NCBI RefSeq assembly: GCF_012524165.2
Contig: NZ_JABACJ020000016.1
Span: 1-64,000 of the forward strand
DNA: 64,000 nt
Reading direction: 5' to 3'
Origin: Faecalicatena faecalis
GTDB lineage: Bacteria > Bacillota > Clostridia > Lachnospirales > Lachnospiraceae
Shown here: piece after piece, positions 51,683 to 60,546 of the stretch
Layout: each line of letters starts with the position of its first letter
How positions within the stretch are numbered: the stretch's first letter is position 1
The notes under the pieces: generated by a model
Database searches by the model: none
Told to the model about the DNA's origin: nothing
The model's input: only the letters and a program-made list of their open reading frames with translations
Made by a program: the position numbers and the translations under genes

Positions 51683-53635
51683 TCATGCCTGAAGGTCATT
51701 ACCATCATCACTGATATGCCGGTAACGAGGGGACTTCGAGTGATTCTGATAATAGATCCTTTTATCTTCATACATATCGGCATCCGCCTGTTTGATCAGA
51801 GATAGTATTTCACGGGAGTGCTGCGACCAGCGGTATCCAAGCGCAATCTTCAGATACGGATTCTCCTGGACAATGCTTTTCAGTCTCCTGACATGTTCCA
51901 TAAATACGTCTTCCTCCATATGTAAGCTCAGAATTACGAATTCATCCCCTCCGATCCGATAAATATGATCCGCAGGGAATACCTCTTTCATATATCCGGC
52001 CGCCGCAGTGATCACCTCATCACCACGTGAGTGTCCATAGGTGTCATTAATCTCCTTCAGCCCGTTGATGTCCAGATAAATCACACCGATCTCATGGTCC
52101 ATTTTTGAAAACTTCTGTACATCTTCTATATACCGGTTGCGATTATAAAAAGATGTCAGCATATCGTGATAACTTAATTGCGCCAATTGATTCTGTGCAA
52201 TATCCTGCTGGATCGATAAGTCGATAAAATAACTCAATGTCTGTAGAAATGAAACAATATGCTGTACACGGTCGGCCGGAGGGTTGATCAGTCCAATAAA
52301 GCCGCTGATTTCTCCTTTATATTCCAGAGAGGACGCAATCATACAGCGGACATCGTACTGTTTGAACATGTCGTACTCCACTGGCTCTTTTTCTTTCAGA
52401 TATTCAATATCTTCTATGACCAGACACTTCTGCTTTTCAAATGATTTGATCCAGCGCTGTGTTATCTCATACGGGATACTCTGATATTCTATATTCAGTG
52501 CGTGCTTACTGTCCTTATGCCATTCCTGTTCGACCACGAGACTGTGGTCCCGGATGTTAATATAATAGGCACAGTCTGCCAGGAGAAACTTCCCGGCAAT
52601 CTCCAGTACCTCGCGGATATTCCTCTCCACATTCTGCTTTTTATAAAGAATATGTATACAATCCACGATCATCTGCTCGGCATCCAACAGGTACTGTAGC
52701 TGCTGCTTCTTACTCTCACTCTCCGTCAGGTCAAAGGCGATCTCCATCCTTGCCTTCCGGTTATCCCAGATAATCTGCCTGTCTTTCAGCAGATAATGGC
52801 GTGAGGTGATCGGATTGGTATGTTCCCAGGTGACATTTTCCCCTTCTTTTAGGATATCATTGTTACAGAACGGGCATGGGCTTTCCCGCCCCTGCAAAAT
52901 CTTGTAACATTTCTGTCCATAAAAATTTTTAATATTAAACGTGCGCTGCCCGGCCTCATTCAGAAAGAGCAGCTCATAGGTTTCAATATCTGTGATATAC
53001 AAAAGCTCTGACATTTCATTCATCGGAGCCTGAAGCTGCTTTGCCAGTACCGAAAGGTACTCGCTCTTCCTGCGGTTCTCGTCTTCAATCTTCTGAATCT
53101 CCTGCTGGCGTTTGGAAATCCTTGAGGTGAAGAAACCGACAAAGGCAGCCACAAGCAGCCAGACTGCAGTCAGCAGGCCCAGTCCCCACCTGGCGTGCTG
53201 AACTCTGCGCTCTGTATAGGCTTCTGCATCATGGACTGCAACATCTGTTTCCGTAAAATAATCCTCACTTAACTGATAAAGCTGTTCCGAATCTCCTCCC
53301 TGGCGGACATTCTGGATCTCCTCTTTGATCTGTGCCCACTTCTCCTGAAGAAGTGCCAGCTGATCCTGAAATACCTTATCTTTCAAATAAATCAGATTAT
53401 TGTCGCCCTCACCCGTCTGAAGCTCCTTGAGGATTCCGTCCAGGCGTCTTATCAAAGCATCATCCGGCTCCCCATTCAATTCTTCTTTTACCAGTTTCTG
53501 AGTAGCGCCGCGGACGATACCTGTATAATTAACTACTCTGGCATTCCCCTGTACATTACCAATTGAGTATAACGCAAAAAAGCCTGAAATAATCAATGCA
53601 ATCGTAAAGATAAAGGGTATGATTTTCTTCTGCAT
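51683..53635 (-). CDS. Membrane diguanylate cyclase with PAS-like and GAF domains
   Basis: A 650-aa protein with N-terminal helix (about 7-25), a helical outer sensor (about 30-150), a second helix (about 153-172), a PAS-like segment with CPFCNNDIL, a GAF domain (about 330-480) and a C-terminal GGDEF domain with intact IGGDEFVIL. It likely makes cyclic di-GMP in response to an outer signal. No I-site RxxD is obvious just upstream of the active site. It is monocistronic between unrelated genes. Confidence 0.88.
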   Translation of the reverse strand: MQKKIIPFIFTIALIISGFFALYSIGNVQGNARVVNYTGIVRGATQKLVKEELNGEPDDALIRRLDGILKELQTGEGDNNLIYLKDKVFQDQLALLQEKWAQIKEEIQNVRQGGDSEQLYQLSEDYFTETDVAVHDAEAYTERRVQHARWGLGLLTAVWLLVAAFVGFFTSRISKRQQEIQKIEDENRRKSEYLSVLAKQLQAPMNEMSELLYITDIETYELLFLNEAGQRTFNIKNFYGQKCYKILQGRESPCPFCNNDILKEGENVTWEHTNPITSRHYLLKDRQIIWDNRKARMEIAFDLTESESKKQQLQYLLDAEQMIVDCIHILYKKQNVERNIREVLEIAGKFLLADCAYYINIRDHSLVVEQEWHKDSKHALNIEYQSIPYEITQRWIKSFEKQKCLVIEDIEYLKEKEPVEYDMFKQYDVRCMIASSLEYKGEISGFIGLINPPADRVQHIVSFLQTLSYFIDLSIQQDIAQNQLAQLSYHDMLTSFYNRNRYIEDVQKFSKMDHEIGVIYLDINGLKEINDTYGHSRGDEVITAAAGYMKEVFPADHIYRIGGDEFVILSLHMEEDVFMEHVRRLKSIVQENPYLKIALGYRWSQHSREILSLIKQADADMYEDKRIYYQNHSKSPRYRHISDDGNDLQA

Positions 53636-53780
53636 ATTCAGATCGCATCCTTTCCATTGGTCTTGATAATCACATGACCTCTTTTATCTATCATACCCGA
53701 ATTTCGACAAACTGGGAAGGCTTTCGGCAATATTTTCCAATTTAATTCCGGATTCCAAAACATTTCATTGCGGTGTGATT

Positions 53781-54398
53781 TTAAAAGAGTGGTGCAAGGT
53801 ATCCCATCTGGATTGCCTTTGTGACCGCCTCGACCGAGGAATCCACATCCAGCTTTTCATAGATATGCTGCAAATGGTTAGATAGGGTCCTCTCACTGAT
53901 ATACAGTTCGGCTGCGATATCCCTGCGCTTCTTCCCGATGCTGACCAGGGACAGGATCTTCTTCTCCATGCTCGTCAGTTCTTCAATGATCAGCGCTTCC
54001 TCTGCTGGGAAGCAGGTCTGATTCTGGTTCACTGCCAGCAGGGCATCTACCAGCTGGTCAGGACTGATATTCTTGTTGAGGAAACCGCTTGCTCCCATCT
54101 GTCTTGCCTCGTACTTATAAACCGGAAGATCATACCCGGTAAGCATGATGATCTTGGCATCAGGGGCATTCTTCTTGAGTCCTCGTGCTATACTCAGCCC
54201 GTCATCCGTACTTAGTTTCCCGAGATTGATATCCATCAGGACAATATCAATTTTTTTACTTTTGATCATTTCAGGCAGATCCAGAAGCTGGGTAATATAG
54301 TGAAATTCCTCGATTTCCTCATATTCCTCCAGTGCAATTGCAAGGCTCTTTGCAAAAAGCTTATGGTCGTCAACTAACAAAATGTTGATAAGAAACAT
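53781..54398 (-). CDS. NarL/LuxR family response regulator
   Basis: A 205-aa regulator: receiver (ILLVDDHKL, phospho-acceptor in VLMDINLG) and LuxR HTH (LTSMEKKILSLVSIGKKRRD, then IAAELYISERTLSNHLQHIY). Its start overlaps the end of the kinase gene by 29 bp. ATG 54398 directly follows a purine-rich stretch, so a slightly later TTG start is possible. It probably controls the BceAB-like transporter genes upstream in the same operon. Confidence 0.9.
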   Translation of the reverse strand: MFLINILLVDDHKLFAKSLAIALEEYEEIEEFHYITQLLDLPEMIKSKKIDIVLMDINLGKLSTDDGLSIARGLKKNAPDAKIIMLTGYDLPVYKYEARQMGASGFLNKNISPDQLVDALLAVNQNQTCFPAEEALIIEELTSMEKKILSLVSIGKKRRDIAAELYISERTLSNHLQHIYEKLDVDSSVEAVTKAIQMGYLAPLF

Positions 54399-55929
54399 CC
54401 CCTTTCATCGGTATTTCAATTCTGATCTGCATGCCGCACGGCTGATTCCTACTGACATCCATAGAGCCTCCGAGGGCTTCCGTCTGCTCCCTAACCGACA
54501 GGATTCCCTTCTGAGATAAAGCATTGGTCACGGCTTTTGGAGATATTTCAGCCGTCCCATTATCACTCACAGTCAATATAGCCCGCGCTTTCCCGAAAGC
54601 CAGGATGATCCAGGCGCAGTCCCCATCTGAATGCTTACAAACGTTAGTCAGCAGTTCCCGGAGTATCCTGTACAGGAGCATATCATAAGGCTCAGGTATA
54701 AAGATATCCTGCGGACATTCAAAGGATATTGTAATATGGCGCTGCGGAAATGAGGCGGTTACCTCTTTGATTAACTGTTGGTAGTTCTCCTTCACTGTCA
54801 GATTCTTCAGAATCACAGGATGATAATCCTGCATCCTTTCCCGGATGCGCACATTTAAGCCGTCAAGTGCCTCATAAATCATATCCTGAACCTCGGGACG
54901 GTATGCTTTACCCAGCATATTCTTAACCGAAAGCAGATCCTGAAGGATATCATCATGAAGAAAATTCGAAAACTCCGCTTTTAACTGCTCCTCTTTCCGT
55001 AATTTTTCCAGTGCGGCAGTATAATGATTCTTTATTCCCATATTACTTTTCTTTCTTAGATTCCATCCCAGAATCATATTACAGAGAAAAATAAGAAAAA
55101 CGAACACATTCCATTCTATTGCAAAAAGCAGGGCTGACCGCTGGTATGCAAGGCTGATCAAACATAAGGCGGCAATACATACTGCAAATACGAACCACCT
55201 CTGTCCGCGGTCAAAAACCGTTGATAGTGGAACTCCGCTGCTCTCCTTTAAAACAATTCCATGGATACTGAGTGAAAAAATCAATACGGTCAGATAAACT
55301 CCAAAATTTCCAATATGATCTCTGATTCCTAGTGTTGCAAAATAGTAGATCAAAAAGCCCATAACCGTGATTCCCACAGAAATCAGGAGTGCTTTCTTTT
55401 CACTTCTTACAACATAACCAACTCTTTCATGGTGGTACAATACAATAAAAAGGAAGGAAAGAATGCTTATCACAAACTGTACCCCATAGCAGGCTGCAAA
55501 TATCCTTTTCGTTAGAAATACGCTGACAATGGCACTTACACAGGTTATCATCAGCAGTACATCAATCCCCTTTTTATACTTATATGAATATCCCTGGAAC
55601 AGAAAAACCAGGATAAACCTAACGGATACATATATGATAACCGGACTTAACAGCCGGAAAAACAAATCCGCCAGAAAAGCATTTCTAAACGATAACAGCA
55701 GATACCAGCCATCCAGCGCTAACAGGCCACAGAACAGGTATAAGATCCGGTTTCCTGTCACGTTGGCCGATACGATATAAGAGATGTCCATTAAAAGCAG
55801 TGCCGCCAGATATATCGGGACCAGACCCCGGATGGAAAGATCAGCCATCCCATTGGCTAAACTGCACAGATAGAGAATTACGAAAAAATGGTTCAACAGA
55901 AATACCGGCTTTAACACTTCTCTTTTCAA
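54370..55929 (-). CDS. DegS/NarX-type sensor histidine kinase
   Basis: A 519-aa kinase with about ten transmembrane helices (residues 1-310) and a cytoplasmic HisKA_3-like domain with His in NFLHDDILQDLLSV, then a HATPase (LLTNVCKHS, LTVSDNG). TTG 55929 is the start, with AGGAGGTGATG upstream. The many-helix sensor without outer domain suggests sensing within the membrane. It follows the BceB-like permease gene in the operon. Confidence 0.88.
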   Translation of the reverse strand: MKREVLKPVFLLNHFFVILYLCSLANGMADLSIRGLVPIYLAALLLMDISYIVSANVTGNRILYLFCGLLALDGWYLLLSFRNAFLADLFFRLLSPVIIYVSVRFILVFLFQGYSYKYKKGIDVLLMITCVSAIVSVFLTKRIFAACYGVQFVISILSFLFIVLYHHERVGYVVRSEKKALLISVGITVMGFLIYYFATLGIRDHIGNFGVYLTVLIFSLSIHGIVLKESSGVPLSTVFDRGQRWFVFAVCIAALCLISLAYQRSALLFAIEWNVFVFLIFLCNMILGWNLRKKSNMGIKNHYTAALEKLRKEEQLKAEFSNFLHDDILQDLLSVKNMLGKAYRPEVQDMIYEALDGLNVRIRERMQDYHPVILKNLTVKENYQQLIKEVTASFPQRHITISFECPQDIFIPEPYDMLLYRILRELLTNVCKHSDGDCAWIILAFGKARAILTVSDNGTAEISPKAVTNALSQKGILSVREQTEALGGSMDVSRNQPCGMQIRIEIPMKGDVSYQHFVS

Positions 55930-55960
55930 TTGACATCACCTCCTGGTCTCATCTATTTTT

Positions 55961-56090
55961 ATTATATCACGATCCACACCTGCGGTGCTTAACGCTGCTT
56001 TGCAGCTATCGTGATTGCCATTCGCCGTTCGCACTGAACAAGCTGCGCTTGCTCCTGCTCACTAACGCTCATTATATCATGATTTACACC
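55961..56090. repeat. 20-bp direct repeats flanking a 90-bp palindromic insert
   Basis: ATTATATCACGATCCACACC (55961-55980) and ATTATATCATGATTTACACC (56071-56090) agree at 17 of 20 positions. The right copy contains the stop codon of the permease gene. The 90 bp between them has no gene and holds short inverted segments (GCTGCTTTGCAGC). It looks like a small intergenic insertion or tandem duplication inside the operon. Confidence 0.6.
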
Positions 56091-58123
56091 CGATCCGCAC
56101 GGAAAAGTATCTTATCACAGGATCGTACCGTAACAAGGTAATAAATCAGGTAGATCCCTGCTGTTATCCCGACCGCGATGAACACAGGCAGATACAGCAG
56201 CAGCGAATTTTCCAGTATATTCTGCATCAGACCTGTTTTATATATCAATGCGGCAAACATGCAGTCTAATAATCCCAATAAAAACGGAATGCTAAAAAAC
56301 ACCAGTATCTGCTTTCGAATCAGTCTTTTGATCGTTTTCTTACGATATCCCAGCTTCTTAAGAATCTCATAATCCGCCCTGGAATCCATGACTGAAGAAA
56401 GATTATTAAAGTATAAAATACTTCCTGCTGCGATAAAGAACAACACAACCAGAAATCCGATCAGCAGAAAAGTAGAACTATTCAGGTGCAGCAGTTCGTT
56501 GATTCTGTGTGAATTTCCCTGGAGATACGGGCTGGCATCTAAATACACGGAAATCTTATCGTAGAGAGCCTCATTATTTATTACTGCCTCACCATTGATG
56601 CTGAAAACATGTGTTACAGGAGACGTTCCACTGCTGATCTGTTCATATAACTGATCGCTGACTACCAGAGTGCCGATACTGTTGGCAAAGGAAATTACAT
56701 TATTCAGGGAAGTCTCCCTTACTGTAACTAAAACCTTTGTGCCATCAAGCATAAGGGAATACCTGTTTGCTCTGCCCGAATCAACTCTGTCTAAATGTTC
56801 ATCACCCTGAGCAGCCTGATATTTTATCAGAATACATTCTTTGTCCGATAATGCGGTCAGCCCGCTGCTTATATTTGTCCTGCCCTGTGCATTAAGAAGT
56901 GCCTGATAGGAGGCGAAGGACATACACTCAAATCCCGGTTCTCTTAAACTTTCCCCGCCCGCTGTATCATTTTGTGCCGCACCAAGGCTGTATTCCGGTG
57001 GCAGGTTCTTTGAAGAAGAGCACACTTTGTATAGATCTGTTCTGGTAAAGCTGACCCCTTTTGTATCCGGCAGTTCTTTTTCTACAATCTGTTTCACCTC
57101 GTCTACCTGTTCTTCCTTCTCAACCCTGAATTCGATTTCTGACGGTGCAATTCTTTGTACCGCCGCAATAGGGTAATACAGCGTAAGTGCCATCACACTG
57201 GAAACCGTCAGCGCCGCTGCAGAAAGCAGGGTCAGCATGATCAGTGTCTTTGCATTGGAGCGGATACGGTAGATAAAGCTGGGTATCGTTATAATCTTGT
57301 CTTTCGTATAGAAACTGGCTTTACGTTTTTTACTTTTTTCCATGATATATGGCAGGAAGGAGGCAATAAAAAGGACTGTCCCTGTTACTACAAGCATCAT
57401 CGTCAGTAATCCCATCTGGTAGAAGCCGATTTTCACCCAGACGGAAGCTTCCCCACGAATAATATCTAGTGCCAGGGCATACCCTCCTAAAACCATAAAA
57501 ATTCCTAAAATGGATGGAACCTTATGGAATTTCATTTTTCTTTCCGTACTTTTTTCATACCTGACAAGACTCATCAGGGATGTCCGATACAGAAATCTGC
57601 CATTCGATATCATTAATACAATTACAACAGCCGAAATGAACAGCAGCGTTCGCCTTACCGCATCCCAGTTCCAGAAGGGGATTGCCTGGCTGTTGATGGA
57701 CAGATCAAGCAGCATATTGATTCCGCAGACAAGCCCTTTATGCACAAGGCCTCCGAGGATTATTCCAACAATAAAAGCCCCGCCGCAGACAAATATATTC
57801 TCGAATGTAAGCAGTGACAATATTGTAGATTTTCGATAACCTAACAGGGTATAGATTCCCAGCTCTTTTGTCCGTCTGCGCAGAAAAAAGCGGTTGGAAT
57901 AGGACATATAGAATATTACAAATATCATTAAGAAGACTGCTATCGTCCGGCACATGGTCTCCACTCTTCCGTCTTCCGAGATTTTTTCCAGAATCACTGC
58001 ATTGGAAGAAAACGAGGCAAAGGAAAAATATACGGTAATGACAAATGCCACGGAAACCAGATACAGGGAATAGAATGAAAATTTCTTTTTCAGATTTTTT
58101 GCTGCCATATAAAAAGTGTTCAT
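56084..58123 (-). CDS. BceB-like FtsX-type permease
   Basis: A 679-aa permease with ten helices and a large outer domain (about 310-540) between helices 7 and 8, as in BceB peptide-antibiotic detox permeases. Key N-terminal segments are SYSNRFFLRRRTKELGIYTL and LLGYRKSTIL. BceB proteins sense and remove cell-wall-targeting peptides from lipid II cycle intermediates. The gene follows the ATPase gene by 14 bp. Confidence 0.9.
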   Translation of the reverse strand: MNTFYMAAKNLKKKFSFYSLYLVSVAFVITVYFSFASFSSNAVILEKISEDGRVETMCRTIAVFLMIFVIFYMSYSNRFFLRRRTKELGIYTLLGYRKSTILSLLTFENIFVCGGAFIVGIILGGLVHKGLVCGINMLLDLSINSQAIPFWNWDAVRRTLLFISAVVIVLMISNGRFLYRTSLMSLVRYEKSTERKMKFHKVPSILGIFMVLGGYALALDIIRGEASVWVKIGFYQMGLLTMMLVVTGTVLFIASFLPYIMEKSKKRKASFYTKDKIITIPSFIYRIRSNAKTLIMLTLLSAAALTVSSVMALTLYYPIAAVQRIAPSEIEFRVEKEEQVDEVKQIVEKELPDTKGVSFTRTDLYKVCSSSKNLPPEYSLGAAQNDTAGGESLREPGFECMSFASYQALLNAQGRTNISSGLTALSDKECILIKYQAAQGDEHLDRVDSGRANRYSLMLDGTKVLVTVRETSLNNVISFANSIGTLVVSDQLYEQISSGTSPVTHVFSINGEAVINNEALYDKISVYLDASPYLQGNSHRINELLHLNSSTFLLIGFLVVLFFIAAGSILYFNNLSSVMDSRADYEILKKLGYRKKTIKRLIRKQILVFFSIPFLLGLLDCMFAALIYKTGLMQNILENSLLLYLPVFIAVGITAGIYLIYYLVTVRSCDKILFRADRV

Positions 58124-58137
58124 TAACTCCCCTCCTC

Positions 58138-58887
58138 CTATCTGTCCATATCCAGTTCTGCGACTTCATCTACGATCTGCTCATAAAATCTACGTCTGTC
58201 AGCCTTTTCCCTGTGAAGTTCCCGAAAAATGCAGCCATCCTTAAACAGGAATATCCGGCTTGCAAAACTGGCTGCATATGGATCGTGTGTTACCATTAAG
58301 ATGGTTGTGTTTAATACCGAATTTGCCTCCTTAAGAGCCTCCAGCAGTTCCGTAGCAGAACTCGAATCCAGAGCCCCGGTGGGTTCGTCAGCGAATAAAA
58401 GCCCAGGGTGCTTTACAATCGCTCTGGCAGCGGATACTCTCTGTCTCTGCCCTCCTGAGAGCTCATTCGGATATTTTTCCAATTGCGAGGCAATCCCGAA
58501 CCTTTTTGCCAGATCTGTTACCATCGTCTCTATCTGATCAGGCGGCAGCTTCTTAAGAGTAAGAGGCACCGAAATATTTTCCCGGATTGTCAGACTGTCC
58601 AGTAAAAAGTATTCCTGGAAGATAAATCCAAGATGATCTCTCCGAAAATCTGCCGCCTGGGTATCAGTTAGTGATTTCAGATTTATATTGTTCAGATAAA
58701 CGTCCCCGCCTGTAGGTTTGTCGATGGTAGATAACACGTTGAGTAACGTCGTTTTTCCGGAGCCTGAAGCCCCCATGATCCCGATAAACTCCCCCTCGCA
58801 AACCTGAAAAGAAACCTTATGAAGACTCGGTTTCTGCCCTTTCTTATATATTTTCGTTACGTCCTTCACCTGTAGAACTGTATGCAT
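58138..58887 (-). CDS. BceA-like ABC ATPase
   Basis: A 249-aa ATPase of the BceA/MacB class: Walker A GASGSGKTT (about 36-44), signature LSGGQRQRVSAARAI, Walker B LLFADEPTGALD, switch VTHDPYAA. It heads the operon ATPase-permease-kinase-regulator. Upstream is a TATAAT-like -10 (58923 region), without a good -35, which fits an activator-dependent promoter. Confidence 0.92.
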   Translation of the reverse strand: MHTVLQVKDVTKIYKKGQKPSLHKVSFQVCEGEFIGIMGASGSGKTTLLNVLSTIDKPTGGDVYLNNINLKSLTDTQAADFRRDHLGFIFQEYFLLDSLTIRENISVPLTLKKLPPDQIETMVTDLAKRFGIASQLEKYPNELSGGQRQRVSAARAIVKHPGLLFADEPTGALDSSSATELLEALKEANSVLNTTILMVTHDPYAASFASRIFLFKDGCIFRELHREKADRRRFYEQIVDEVAELDMDR

Positions 58888-58944
58888 TTTCCTTTTCTCC
58901 CTTCGTCGTTGTACAGGTGCATTATATAATTCTCAAACAAAAAG

Positions 58945-58989
58945 AACATGAGTAAATCACGCAAATATTTCGCATCATTTCCTCATGCC
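58945..58989. terminator. Terminator of the GGCATGAG hairpin family
   Basis: AACATGAGTAAATCACGC (58945-58962) pairs imperfectly with GCATCATTTCCTCATGCC (58972-58989); T-rich sequence follows on both strands. It resembles the hairpins at 62575-62622 and 63890-63938. It lies between the DUF2000 gene and the BceA-like gene. Confidence 0.65.
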
Positions 58990-59008
58990 CTTTTCTATTT
59001 CTCTGTCT

Positions 59009-59431
59009 TTATCTCAGCAACGGCAAATTCCCGGTCAGCTTGTTGACCAGCTTCTTATTTCCACAGATTCCGACTCCGAAGTACGTATGGTCCTTCTCTT
59101 CCACTCCTGCAGCCTTTTCTATATATTCCTCATATACATTGCAGCTTTGTGCCACATCCGAAAAATCTACCACCGTCAGTTCAGAAAACTGGGGCTGATA
59201 AAGCTGCTCCCGGATCTCTCGGATTCTCTCTTTTGAAGCTTTCAGGACCGGTACCGGAAATGCAATAATTCCCAGATGAATCTTTCCACTTTTATCACAA
59301 ACATCCGGACCGACTGCTTCCGGGATGTGCTTTCCCAGGGTAATGCCCATGATTCCCGCAGTATTCGCAAGCATTCCCAGCGGCAGTTCCTCATCCAGTA
59401 CCATCACGCATTTTTGATTTTGTGTTTCCAT
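59009..59431 (-). CDS. DUF2000 family protein
   Basis: A 140-aa soluble protein starting METQNQKCVMVLDEELP, with LGMLANTAGIMGITLGKHIPE and IHLGIIAFPVPVLKAS. These are characteristic of DUF2000, which shares a peptidyl-tRNA hydrolase 2-like fold. Function is unknown. ATG 59431 follows AAAGGAG; residues up to 59512 in frame precede that RBS and are left out. Confidence 0.85.
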   Translation of the reverse strand: METQNQKCVMVLDEELPLGMLANTAGIMGITLGKHIPEAVGPDVCDKSGKIHLGIIAFPVPVLKASKERIREIREQLYQPQFSELTVVDFSDVAQSCNVYEEYIEKAAGVEEKDHTYFGVGICGNKKLVNKLTGNLPLLR

Positions 59432-59542
59432 ATGTCTTATACTCCTTTGTTGGTTTGTCGCACATAAGCTTAGCACCTTTCGGCAGAGATTTCTTGTAAG
59501 ATATGACACCATTTTCCAACCTGGCAGAGTTCAGTAAGGATA

Positions 59543-59564
59543 CCCCCGCCCGAAGGACGGGGCG
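59543..59564. repeat. GC-rich hairpin resembling an IS605-type right end
   Basis: On the minus strand CCCCGTCCTTCGGGCGGGG forms a tight stem-loop. Such sequences are common at the right end of IS200/IS605 elements next to tnpB. No tnpB is nearby, so it is either a relic or simply the terminator of the MerR gene. Confidence 0.4.
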
Positions 59565-59619
59565 AGAATGTCCTATGGATATGGGGCATTAGGGATATGG
59601 AGCATTGCGCGAAAATACG

Positions 59620-60420
59620 TTATCTGCCCTCTTCTACTCTGATGCGAAGGCGGAAGACAAAGCTTTCTTTCTCCTTTGTATGGTTGACCCGGATTAGAAA
59701 TGCGGTGCTTTCCCCGGTAATGCGAAGCCCCTTTCTTTTCGCATATTCTTTCAGCGGCTGTATATCATCCGCAGGGATACAATCCAGCTGATCCAGTTCA
59801 ATGATCGAAGTGAGGAATCTTCCCGGCGGACAGTAGACTGCCCCGTCAGGAATTCGCAGGCCGCATTTCCTGAGCAGTCCCTGATAGGTCCCAATCCCCG
59901 TTTTCAGGGGAATACATGCAGGAGTCTCTTTTGCTCTAAGCATCTCAGGCTCAATCCGCAGGCAGACGACAAACTGTTCCATGTGCTGCATCCAGCATTG
60001 TATGTCAGGAGCATGCTCTTCATCCAGCAGATAATAATCATACCGCCCATCTTCCACCTGAATCTCCTTCACATCCGATGAAATGCTGACGCAGGAAGCC
60101 AGATGTTCCTGGGTGATGAGAAGAGCCTTCCGTTTTTCAAGCAGTGCCGCAATCTCCTGATCAATCTGTCCGATTGCATTTTCATAGTCATCCATCAACT
60201 CCCGAAGACTTTCAAAGTGGTACATTTTGTCAATATCCTGCAGTGAGATACTACATCCCCTCTGTCTGCGGATGAAAAGCAGGTTCACCATATCCTTTAG
60301 TGTATAGTCATAATAACCATTCGACGGATTCACAGAAGGCCTTAAGAATCCTTTTGTCCGGTACATGCGGATCGTTTCTGGATTCACCTGTGAAATCCTG
60401 GATAATTCATTTATTTTCAT
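59620..60420 (-). CDS. MerR family transcriptional regulator
   Basis: A 266-aa regulator with MerR HTH (INELSRISQVNPETIRMYRT, then KGFLRPSVNPSNGYYDY), a coiled coil (about 75-105) and a C-terminal effector-binding domain (about 120-266, GyrI-like). ATG 60420 is chosen because the family starts MKINELSRIS; the frame extends to 60846 but that part is antisense to the divergent flavoenzyme gene. Binding is expected at the 19-bp-spacer promoter at 60438-60468. Confidence 0.92.
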   Translation of the reverse strand: MKINELSRISQVNPETIRMYRTKGFLRPSVNPSNGYYDYTLKDMVNLLFIRRQRGCSISLQDIDKMYHFESLRELMDDYENAIGQIDQEIAALLEKRKALLITQEHLASCVSISSDVKEIQVEDGRYDYYLLDEEHAPDIQCWMQHMEQFVVCLRIEPEMLRAKETPACIPLKTGIGTYQGLLRKCGLRIPDGAVYCPPGRFLTSIIELDQLDCIPADDIQPLKEYAKRKGLRITGESTAFLIRVNHTKEKESFVFRLRIRVEEGR

Positions 60421-60437
60421 AATTTTCCCTCTCTGTA

Positions 60438-60468
60438 TTGACTCTGTACTTAATACAGGGTTTATGAT
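60438..60468 (+). promoter_or_regulatory. MerR-type promoter with 19-bp spacer and dyad
   Basis: TTGACT (60438-60443), a 19-nt spacer and TATGAT (60463-60468). The spacer contains the perfect dyad CTGTA-CTTAA-TACAG, extended to ACTCTGTA/TACAGGGT with one mismatch. The over-long spacer with a central dyad is the classic MerR activator site, placed upstream of the flavoenzyme gene and 18 bp from the regulator start. Confidence 0.85.
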
Positions 60469-60546
60469 TCCATTATAACAAAGAAAACCTGCTGCTGAAA
60501 CAACAATATACATTTTTACCGGCAGCAGGATCAAAAGGAGGATCAC

